A stretch of DNA of 64,000 nt, taken from NCBI RefSeq assembly GCF_014268935.2, contig NZ_JABWRJ020000003.1, positions 310,001-374,000 of the forward strand. Direction: 5' to 3'. The stretch comes from Pseudomonas peradeniyensis (GTDB taxonomy: Bacteria > Pseudomonadota > Gammaproteobacteria > Pseudomonadales > Pseudomonadaceae). The translations under genes and the position numbers were made by a program. Below the pieces are notes generated by a model. It was not told where the DNA came from and did not search any database. It worked only from the letters and a program-made list of their open reading frames with translations. Of the stretch, positions 8,926 through 15,759 are shown piece after piece. Position 1 is the stretch's first letter. Each line of letters begins with the position of its first letter.

Positions 8926-10309
8926 GGTGCAGGGCTCCAGTCGGGGCAGGTTCGGGGGTGTTGCGGTAGCGGGCTCCGGGGTGTCCGGCGGGCAGGCGCG
9001 GCTCGCTGCTGGCAAACAGCTTCTCGCGCAGGGTGCCCTCGGCGTAGGCGGTCTTGTAGCGACCGCGGCGTTGCAGGGCGGGGACCACCAGTTCGATGAA
9101 GTCCTCGTAGCTTTCCGGGGTGACGGTGCGGGTCAGGTTGAAACCGTCCAGGCCGGTCTCGTCGATCCAGGCAATTAGCTGCTCGGCCACCTGCTCGGCG
9201 TCGCCAACCAGGGTCACGTAGCGACCGCCCAGGGCGTGCTGCTCGAGCAGGCGGCGGCGGGTCCAGGCGCTTTCCTGCAACTGGCGGGTGGCGGACTGGA
9301 TGGCGTTGCCCTTGGCGAAGCCGATGGGCTCGTCCAGTTCGTAGCGCGAGAAGTCGATACCGGTGGAACTGGCAAAGTGCGCGACCCCGGCCTCGGCGCT
9401 GGCGTAGCGCAGGTACTCGGCGTGCTTGGCCTGTGCCTGTGCCTCGGTCGGCGCGACGATCACGGTGATGCCCATGAACACCTTGACCGCCTGTGGGTCG
9501 CGTCCGGCCGCCTTGGCCGCGGCGCGCACCTTGTCGACCTGGGCGCGGGTGGCGGCCTTGTCCTGGCCGCTGATGAACACGCACTCGGCATGGTTGCCGG
9601 CGAAGGCCAGCCCGCGTGGTGAGCTGCCGGCCTGGAACAGCACCGGCGTGCGCTGCGGCGAAGGCTCGCACAGGTGGTAGCCCTCGACCTTGTAGAACTC
9701 GCCGTGGTGCTCGACCTTGCGCACCCTGTCGGGGCGGGCATAGACCCGCTGCTCGCGGTCGGCGACCACGGCATCGTCGGCCCAGCTGCCTTCGAGCAGC
9801 TTGTACAGCACCTGCAGGTACTCGTCGGCCTGGTCGTAGCGGCGGTCGTGCTCGGGTTGCTGCTCCAGGCCCATGGCCCGGGCGGCGCTGTCGAGGTAGC
9901 CGGTGACGATGTTCCAGCCGACCCGGCCATTGCTCAGGTGGTCGAGGGTGGAAAGGCGCCGGGCGAACAGGTAGGGCGCCTCGTAGGTCAGGTTGGCGGT
10001 GAGGCCGAAGCCCAGGTGCCTGGTCACCGCCGCCATGGCCGAGACCAGCAGCAGCGGGTCGTTGACCGGCAGCTGGATCGACTCCTTGAGCGTCACGTCG
10101 ACCGACTGGCCATAGACGTCGTAGGTGCCGACGATATCGGCGATGAATAGCCCGTCGAACAGCCCGCGCTCGAGCAGGCGGGCCAGGTCGGTCCAGTACT
10201 CGAGGGTCTTGTAGCGCGTGGAGGTGTCCCGCGGGTGGGTCCACAGGCCGTGGTTGATGTGCCCGATGCAGTTCATGTTGAAGGCATTGAGCAGGATCTG
10301 CTTCGCCAT
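8918..10309 (-). CDS. FMNH2-dependent monooxygenase, NtaA/SnaA/DszA family
   Basis: A 463-residue bacterial-luciferase-fold enzyme that probably uses reduced FMN and O2 to cleave C-S or oxidise organosulfur compounds. Family features are LLNAFNMNCIGHINHGLW at the N-terminus, LDHLSNGRVGWNIVTGYL in the middle, and FQAGSSPRGLAFAGNHAE near residue 230. It starts at ATG 10309, whose first base is shared with the stop of the upstream SfnB-like gene, and its end overlaps metQ by eight bases. No flavin reductase is in the window, so FMNH2 must come from elsewhere. The substrate is unknown. Confidence 0.87.
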   Translation of the reverse strand: MAKQILLNAFNMNCIGHINHGLWTHPRDTSTRYKTLEYWTDLARLLERGLFDGLFIADIVGTYDVYGQSVDVTLKESIQLPVNDPLLLVSAMAAVTRHLGFGLTANLTYEAPYLFARRLSTLDHLSNGRVGWNIVTGYLDSAARAMGLEQQPEHDRRYDQADEYLQVLYKLLEGSWADDAVVADREQRVYARPDRVRKVEHHGEFYKVEGYHLCEPSPQRTPVLFQAGSSPRGLAFAGNHAECVFISGQDKAATRAQVDKVRAAAKAAGRDPQAVKVFMGITVIVAPTEAQAQAKHAEYLRYASAEAGVAHFASSTGIDFSRYELDEPIGFAKGNAIQSATRQLQESAWTRRRLLEQHALGGRYVTLVGDAEQVAEQLIAWIDETGLDGFNLTRTVTPESYEDFIELVVPALQRRGRYKTAYAEGTLREKLFASSEPRLPAGHPGARYRNTPEPAPTGALHHA

Positions 10310-11490
10310 CAGATGGTCCCCCGGCGCGGCGGCTTCTCGTCGTTGAGGTAGTAGTTGCCGATGGCGTGGTACTTCCAGCGCACCGGGTCGTGCAGGGTGT
10401 GCACCCGGGCGTTGCGCCAGTGGCGGTCGAGGTTGTGCTCGGCCAGGGTGGCCTGGCTGCCGGCCAGCTCGAACAGCGTGGTGCCGGCGGCCAGGGAGAT
10501 CTCGGTGCTGATCGCCCGGGCCTCGGCCACGGCGATGGAGGCGGCGGCCAGGGTCTCGGCGTTGCTGTCGGCCTGGGCGATGTCGAGGATCTCTCCGGCG
10601 CGCTCGAGCAGCGCCTCGGTGGCATGCAGGCGGATCGCCAGGTGGCCGAAGCTCTTCAGGGTCAGCGGGTCGTCGCTGGCCTTGTCGAGGCCGGAGTCGA
10701 TCCATGGCCGGCTGCGGGTGCGCACGAAGTGCAGGGCATCCTCGTAGGCGGCGCGGGCGATGCCGGTGTCGATGGCGGCATGGAGGATCTGCGCCAGCGG
10801 GCCGACCGTGGTCGGGCGCTCGAAGGCGCTCTGGAACGGCACCACGTCTTCGGCGCGGACCGCCACGTGGTTGAACACCACCGAACCGCTGCCGGTAGTG
10901 CGTTGGCCGAAGCCGCTCCAGTCGTCGATCACCTCGATGCCCTGGCTGTCGGCGGGCACGAAGGCCAGGTGCGACACGTCCTGCTCGTCGATCACCAGGG
11001 TCGGGATGCGCTGGGCGTAGATCGCGCCGGTGCAATAGAACTTGCGGCCGTCGATGCGGTAGTGGTCGCCGTCGCGGCTCAGGCGGGTGGTGCGTTCGTG
11101 GGCGTTCCTGGTGCCGAGCTCGGCCAGGGCGTTGCCGAAGCGCCGGCCAGCGAGGACCTCGGCGTAGAGGCGGCGCTGCTGCTCGGGGCTGCCGTTCACC
11201 CGCAGCACTTCCAGGGCGTAGAAGTGGTTCTGCGGGATCTGCCCGAGCGAGGCGTCGGCCTGGGCAATGCGGGCGATGACCTTGGCCAGGGTGACGTTGG
11301 ACACCCCGGCGCCGCCGAAGGCCTTGGGCACGCTGATGCCCCACAGGCCGGACTGCACGAAGCGTTCGAGTTCGGCATGGGGCAGGCGGCGCTCGCGGTC
11401 GCGCAGGGCGCTGTCCTGGCGCAGGTGTTGGGCGAGTTCGTCGGCGACGGCCAGGGCCTGGGCGTCGGTGGTGATGATGGATGCAGTCAT
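10309..11490 (-). CDS. SfnB-family acyl-CoA-dehydrogenase-like flavoprotein (second copy)
   Basis: A 393-residue FMN/FAD enzyme of the SfnB/DszC type, linked in pseudomonads to sulfur acquisition. The N-terminal helical domain contains GLWGISVPKAFGGAGVS; the middle carries GQIPQNHFYALEVL and DDWSGFGQRTTGSGSV. The C-terminus ends in DRHWRNARVHTLHDPVRW, identical to the neighbouring copy. I chose ATG 11490 because GGAGAG lies just upstream. The stop overlaps the monooxygenase start by one base. It is a clear tandem paralogue of the next gene, separated by a REP element. Confidence 0.87.
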   Translation of the reverse strand: MTASIITTDAQALAVADELAQHLRQDSALRDRERRLPHAELERFVQSGLWGISVPKAFGGAGVSNVTLAKVIARIAQADASLGQIPQNHFYALEVLRVNGSPEQQRRLYAEVLAGRRFGNALAELGTRNAHERTTRLSRDGDHYRIDGRKFYCTGAIYAQRIPTLVIDEQDVSHLAFVPADSQGIEVIDDWSGFGQRTTGSGSVVFNHVAVRAEDVVPFQSAFERPTTVGPLAQILHAAIDTGIARAAYEDALHFVRTRSRPWIDSGLDKASDDPLTLKSFGHLAIRLHATEALLERAGEILDIAQADSNAETLAAASIAVAEARAISTEISLAAGTTLFELAGSQATLAEHNLDRHWRNARVHTLHDPVRWKYHAIGNYYLNDEKPPRRGTI

Positions 11491-11536
11491 TGTGCTCTCC
11501 AGTCCCATCGCGGAGCACGCCCGCCCCCACAGGCAT

Positions 11537-11562
11537 GTGTGGGAGCGGGCTTGCCCCGCTAT
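11537..11562 (-). repeat. REP element between the two SfnB genes
   Basis: The core GGGAGCGGGCTTGCCCCGCT is a Pseudomonas REP sequence. A degenerate inverted partner (CCGCCCCCAC) lies just before it at about 11521-11530. It sits inside the sulfur operon, in the 81-base gap between the paralogues, and might lower readthrough or stabilise the upstream message. Confidence 0.8.
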
Positions 11563-11571
11563 GGGCCGATA

Positions 11572-12813
11572 TCAGATCCAGGAATGGCGGGCAGGCAGGG
11601 TGCCGTTGAGGTGGTAGGCGCCGACGGCGTGGTACTTCCAGCGCACCGGGTCGTGCAGGGTGTGGACCCGGGCGTTGCGCCAGTGCCGGTCGAGGTTGAA
11701 CTCGGCCAGGCTGGCGCGGCTGCCGGCCAGCTCGAACAGTTTCTCGCTGGCCTGCAGCGAGATCTCGGTGGTAAGCACCTTGGCTTCGGCCACGGCAATC
11801 GAGGCACGGGCCGCGGCGGCGGCATCGATCACCCCGGCGTTCACCTCGTCGAGCACCTTGGCGGCCTTGCGCAGCAGGGCCTCGGCGGCGTGCAGCTCGA
11901 GCTTCAGGCGACCGATGTCGGCGATCACATAGGGATCGTCGCTGTTGCGTTCGACCTTGGCCTCGATCCACGGCCGGGACTTCTCCCGAACGAACTGGAT
12001 CGTGTCCTCGATGGCTGCTTCGGCGATGCCGGCGTCGATCGCCGCCTGGATCAGCTGCGAGGCGGCGCCCTGGATGCTCGGCTCCTCACGCAGGCGCCAG
12101 TTGTCCACCACCAGGTCGGCGTCCACCGGCACCTGGTCGAGCAGCACGGTGCCGCTGGCGGTGGTGCGCTGGCCGAAGCCGGACCAGTCGTCGACGATGC
12201 GCAGCCCCGGGCTACCGCGGCGGACGAATGCCAGGCGCTGGCGGCCATCGTCGTCCAGCGCCTTGACCGCCACCCAGTGGGCATACAAGGCGCCGGTGGA
12301 ATAGAACTTCTCGCCGCTGATGCGATAGCCGTCGCCATCACGGGTAAGGCGCGCCTTGAGCGTCAGGGTGTCCTTGGTCCCGCGCTCGGGGCCGGCATTG
12401 CCGATGCGCCAGCCGTCGAGCACCGAGCGGAAGATCAGTTCCTGCTGGGCCTGGGTGGCGGTCAGGCGGACCAGTTGGAGGATGCCGAACTGGTTCTGCG
12501 GAATCTGCCCCAGCGCCGGGTCGGCGGCACTGATCAGGCGGAACACTTCGGCGATGGTGGCGAAGGACACCTCGGGGCCGCCGAAGGCCTTGGGCACGCT
12601 GATGCTGCCCAGGCCGCTGCGGGTGAACTGTTCGATCTCGGCCCAGGGCAGCTTGCGCTGCTGGTCACGCTTGGCGGCCTGCTGGCGGGCCACCTCGGCC
12701 AGTTCGCGGGCGGCTTGCAGGGCCTCTTCGTCGTTGCGCAACACCGTGGCCGGCAGCAGCAGCGGCGAGCTGTCGAGATCGCTGTGGAATCGGGTAGTTG
12801 GTTGGCTGGACAT
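11572..12813 (-). CDS. SfnB-family acyl-CoA-dehydrogenase-like flavoprotein (first copy)
   Basis: First gene of the leftward sulfur operon; 413 residues. It shows the same architecture as its downstream paralogue: SGLGSISVPKAFGGPEVS, LGQIPQNQFGILQLVRL, DDWSGFGQRTTASGTV and the conserved DRHWRNARVHTLHDPVRW tail. The start is ATG 12813 with AAGGAG about ten bases upstream. SfnB proteins are associated with dimethylsulfone/sulfonate use under sulfate limitation, and these enzymes resemble DszC, which needs reduced flavin. Whether the two copies differ in substrate cannot be told from sequence alone. Confidence 0.88.
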   Translation of the reverse strand: MSSQPTTRFHSDLDSSPLLLPATVLRNDEEALQAARELAEVARQQAAKRDQQRKLPWAEIEQFTRSGLGSISVPKAFGGPEVSFATIAEVFRLISAADPALGQIPQNQFGILQLVRLTATQAQQELIFRSVLDGWRIGNAGPERGTKDTLTLKARLTRDGDGYRISGEKFYSTGALYAHWVAVKALDDDGRQRLAFVRRGSPGLRIVDDWSGFGQRTTASGTVLLDQVPVDADLVVDNWRLREEPSIQGAASQLIQAAIDAGIAEAAIEDTIQFVREKSRPWIEAKVERNSDDPYVIADIGRLKLELHAAEALLRKAAKVLDEVNAGVIDAAAAARASIAVAEAKVLTTEISLQASEKLFELAGSRASLAEFNLDRHWRNARVHTLHDPVRWKYHAVGAYHLNGTLPARHSWI

Positions 12814-13026
12814 CAGTACCGCTCCTTGGCTGCACTCAATGCCCTGGCGTTATGCACTGGGGTGATTGTGATCCTGACCATTCCTAACCTCACAAAGTTG
12901 AAAGCGTCGCTTCAGCTGATGGCGACAGACGTTTGCTGGTCCGGTGGTCCGGTCGATATACCCTATTCGTTTAGAAAAAGTTTATGAACTACCGTTTAGG
13001 AATATGGATAGAAGAACTGCAGGGTC
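12814..13026. other. upstream region of the sulfur operon
   Basis: No gene is seen here. The part 12880-13010 is markedly A/T-rich compared with its surroundings and must hold the leftward promoter of the sulfur operon. I found no convincing sigma-54 GG-N10-GC pair and no clean -35/-10 pair. Control by sulfur status (CysB/SfnR type) is inferred from gene content only. Confidence 0.4.
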
Positions 13027-13101
13027 GGCCCTGTCGCCGGCAAGCCGGCTCCCATGAAAACGGCGCAAAACTGTGGGAGCCGGCTTGCCGGCGATGAGGC
13101 C
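13027..13101. repeat. REPIN: paired inverted REP sequences
   Basis: Two copies of a REP variant with core GGGAGCCGGCTTGCCGGCGA face each other (about 13027-13054 and 13072-13101) around an 18-base spacer. It lies immediately downstream of the quinone oxidoreductase gene and could form a large stem-loop in its 3' end. This variant (GCCGGC core) differs from the CGGGGC type at the other REP sites in the window. Confidence 0.85.
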
Positions 13102-13108
13102 AGAGCGG

Positions 13109-14089
13109 TCAGCGCGGGATCGTCACCACCAGCTTGCCCACCGCCAGGCGCTGCGCCAGGCGCTCGATTGCCGCGCCACCCTCGGCCAGTGCAAAGGTCT
13201 GCGACACCAGCGGCTTCAACTTGCCTTCGGCGTGCCAGGCGAACAGCTGGCGGAAGTTGGCCGCGTTGTCTTCCGGCTGGCGCTGGGCGAAGGCGCCCCA
13301 GAACACCCCGAGCACCGCCGCGCCCTTGAGCAGGGTCAGGTTCACCGGCAGTTGCGGGATCGTGCCGCTGGCAAAGCCCACCACCAGCAACCGCCCGTTC
13401 CACGCCAGCCCGCGCACGGCCTGGTCGAACAGCGCGCCGCCGACCGGGTCGTAGATCACGTCCACGCCCTGGCCGCCGGTCAGGCGCTTGATCTCGTCCT
13501 TGAGGCTGGCCTGGCTGTAGTCGATCAGTTCGTCGGCCCCGGCCGCCTGGGCGATCGCCAGTTTCTCGGCGCTGCTGGCCGCGGCGATCACCCGCGCGCC
13601 CAGGGCCTTGCCGATCTCCACCGCCGCCAGCCCCACGCCGCCCGAGGCGCCGAGCACCAGCAGGGTTTCGCCGGCCTTGAGCTGACCGCGCTGGGTCAGG
13701 GCGTGCATCGAGGTGCCGTAGGTCATGCCGAACGCGGCGGCGGTGGTGAAGTCCATGCCCGCCGGGATCGGCAGCACGTTGTAGAACGGCACCGCCACCT
13801 GCTCGGCGAAGGCGCCCCAGCCGGTCAGGGCCATGACCCGGTCGCCGACCTTGAACGCGCCGGCCTTCTCGCCGACCGCGGCCACCACGCCGGCCGCCTC
13901 GCCACCCGGGGCAAACGGCAGCGGCGGCTGGAACTGGTACTTGCCCTCGATGATCAGGGTGTCGGGGAAATTGACCCCGGCGGCGTGCACGTCGAGGAGG
14001 ATCTCGTTCTTCTTCGGCGCGGGGCTGGCGACCTCTTCCAGGACCAGGTCCCGCGCCGGGCCCAGGGCTTTGCACAACAAGGCTTTCAT
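13109..14089 (-). CDS. zinc-free NADPH:quinone oxidoreductase (MDR family)
   Basis: A 326-residue medium-chain reductase of the zeta-crystallin/Qor type, reducing quinones or enones with NADPH in the cytoplasm. The catalytic GroES-like domain includes HAAGVNFPDTLIIEGKYQF and GGEAAGVVAAVGE. The nucleotide domain carries GASGGVGLAAVEIGKALGA. The zinc ligands of alcohol dehydrogenases are absent. I chose ATG 14089 (MKALLCKALG), where the conserved domain begins; a longer frame to 14326 encodes unrelated sequence. The physiological substrate is unknown. Confidence 0.88.
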   Translation of the reverse strand: MKALLCKALGPARDLVLEEVASPAPKKNEILLDVHAAGVNFPDTLIIEGKYQFQPPLPFAPGGEAAGVVAAVGEKAGAFKVGDRVMALTGWGAFAEQVAVPFYNVLPIPAGMDFTTAAAFGMTYGTSMHALTQRGQLKAGETLLVLGASGGVGLAAVEIGKALGARVIAAASSAEKLAIAQAAGADELIDYSQASLKDEIKRLTGGQGVDVIYDPVGGALFDQAVRGLAWNGRLLVVGFASGTIPQLPVNLTLLKGAAVLGVFWGAFAQRQPEDNAANFRQLFAWHAEGKLKPLVSQTFALAEGGAAIERLAQRLAVGKLVVTIPR

Positions 14090-14246
14090 CAGGGCTATTC
14101 CTTTGCGTGTGGTGGCCGATAAGTGTAGGAGGGCCGTCCCGAGGGTCAACGAGCATGGCCGGCCCTGATGAGCCGGCATAAGCCTGGGCTTGGGTTTGGC
14201 CGGCGCGCTGGGTAAGCTGGCGCCAACTGTATTGAGGAGCGAATTC

Positions 14247-14648
14247 GTGAAAGCGTGGATCTTGATGGTGCTGGCCCTGATGCTGCCAGTGGCGGCGATG
14301 GCCGAGGAAAAGGAAGGCGAGCCCAAGGTCGCCTACATCAGCCTCAGCCCGCCCTTCGTCGGCAACTACGCCCTTGACGGCGGCCCCAAGCTGCGCGTGT
14401 TCAAGGCCGACGTCGCCCTGCGCGTGACCGGCGATGCCGCCGCCACTGCGGTCAAGCACCACGAGCCGCTGATCCGCAACCAGCTGGTGGCGCTGTTCAC
14501 CCAGCAGGGCGTGGACAACATGAGCAACGTCGAGGCCAAGGAAAAACTGCGCCAGGAAGCCCTGAAGCAGGTGCAGCAGGTGATGGAGTCCGAAGAGGGC
14601 AAGCCGATCGTCGAGGACCTGCTGTTCAACAACCTGATCGTGCAGTGA
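14247..14648 (+). CDS. FliL-family protein, solitary
   Basis: A 133-residue protein with a FliL domain (YISLSPPFVGNYALDGGPK, then LRVFKADVALRVTGDA and the C-terminal LLFNNLIVQ). FliL proteins modulate the flagellar stator, but no flagellar gene is nearby, so the role is uncertain. The start is a GTG at 14247 with GAGGAG seven bases upstream, followed by a hydrophobic stretch ending VAAMAEE that looks like a cleavable signal peptide rather than the usual anchor. It converges on the permease gene with stops exactly abutting (TGATCA). Confidence 0.75.
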   Translation: MKAWILMVLALMLPVAAMAEEKEGEPKVAYISLSPPFVGNYALDGGPKLRVFKADVALRVTGDAAATAVKHHEPLIRNQLVALFTQQGVDNMSNVEAKEKLRQEALKQVQQVMESEEGKPIVEDLLFNNLIVQ

Positions 14649-15758
14649 TCAGGCGGCGAGGCTGCGGCGAAAGCGCGCCAGGGCCACGCCGAAGAACACC
14701 AGGCCGATCGCGGCCAGGGCCGCCACATCCGGCCACACCACGTTCAGCCCGGCGTCGCGGAACAGGATCGCCGCGCCGAGGCTGACGAAGTGGGTCGAGG
14801 GCGAGCCCTGCATGACCCACTGCAGCCACTGCGGCATGCTGTCCAGCGGCGTGCTGCCTCCCGAGAGCAGCAGCATCGGGATGATCACCGGGATCGCCAG
14901 CAGGCCGAACTGCGGCGTCGAGCGCGCCAGGGTGGCGAGGAAGATGCCAAGCGCCGTGCTGGCGAACAGGTACAGCGCTGTCACCCCGAGGAACAGTCCC
15001 ATTGAGCCCGCCAGCGGCACGCCCAGGGCGCCCTTGACCACCACTTCCAGCGATATCCAGGTACAGGCCACCACCACCAGGGCGTTGCTGGCGATCTTCG
15101 CCAGCATGATTTCCAGCGCGGTCAGCGGCAGCACCAGCAGGTGATCGAGGGTGCCGTGCTCACGCTCGCGCAGCAGCGCGGTGCCGGTGAGGACGATGGC
15201 CAGGATGGTGATGTTGTTGACGATCTGGATCACCGCCAGGAACCAACCGCCTTCCAGGTTAGGGTTGAACAGCGCTTTCGGGTTGAGCAGGGCCGGGCTG
15301 CTGGTGCCGCGGCCTGCATACTCCAGCAGTTCGCGCTCGAAGATCCGGCCGATGTAGCCGGCTCCCATGAAGGCCTGGCTCATGGCCGTGGCATCGACGT
15401 TGACCTGCAGCTCCGGCGAGCGCCCGGCCAGCAGGTCGGCCTGGAAGTTCACCGGCACGTTGATCACGAAGGTGTAGCGCCCGCTGTCCATGGCCTGGTC
15501 CAGGCCATCCGCGGGCAGTGCCACGGCGGGCTGGAATTCGGGCGGCTGCAGCGACTCGGCGAGCTTGCGCGAGACGGCGCCGTGGTCTTCGTCGACCACC
15601 GCGACACTGGCGTTGTGCACGCCGATCACCGAGCCTGCGGCGGGCATGTAGATCGCCACGCTGAAGGCGTACAGCAGGAACAGCAGCAACACGCTGTCGT
15701 GGCGCAGGCTGGTGAGTTCCTTCAGGCCCAGGCGCAGGGTGTGGGAGAGGCGGCTCAT
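14649..15758 (-). CDS. yhhJ: ABC-2 type permease, YhhJ-like
   Basis: Inner-membrane permease subunit of 369 residues and last gene of the HlyD-RbbA-YhhJ export operon. It has an N-terminal helix (about 20-40), a large periplasmic loop (about 45-170) and five C-terminal helices starting at VIQIVNNITILAIVLTGTAL. The motif LREREHGTLDHLLVLPL is typical of ABC-2 permeases. The start is ATG 15758; the rbbA stop lies one base upstream. The exported substrate is not known; homologues are annotated as drug or efflux components. Confidence 0.85.
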   Translation of the reverse strand: MSRLSHTLRLGLKELTSLRHDSVLLLFLLYAFSVAIYMPAAGSVIGVHNASVAVVDEDHGAVSRKLAESLQPPEFQPAVALPADGLDQAMDSGRYTFVINVPVNFQADLLAGRSPELQVNVDATAMSQAFMGAGYIGRIFERELLEYAGRGTSSPALLNPKALFNPNLEGGWFLAVIQIVNNITILAIVLTGTALLREREHGTLDHLLVLPLTALEIMLAKIASNALVVVACTWISLEVVVKGALGVPLAGSMGLFLGVTALYLFASTALGIFLATLARSTPQFGLLAIPVIIPMLLLSGGSTPLDSMPQWLQWVMQGSPSTHFVSLGAAILFRDAGLNVVWPDVAALAAIGLVFFGVALARFRRSLAA

Positions 15759-15759
15759 C

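Noticed and set aside
8918..11971. Single 1017-codon leftward frame across the monooxygenase and SfnB gene
   Set aside because: Only the part from ATG 10309 reads as a real enzyme. The rest is an Arg/Pro/Ala-rich shadow of the SfnB genes in another frame.
10366..12987. 873-codon rightward open frame opposite the SfnB genes
   Set aside because: It is the antisense of two genes with clear family motifs, and its translation is low-complexity Gly/Ala/Gln/Val as expected from G/C-biased codons read backwards.
12814..12995. Sigma-54 promoter before the sulfur operon
   Set aside because: A GG/GC pair exists on the minus strand but at 8-9-base spacing rather than 10, so it was not called.
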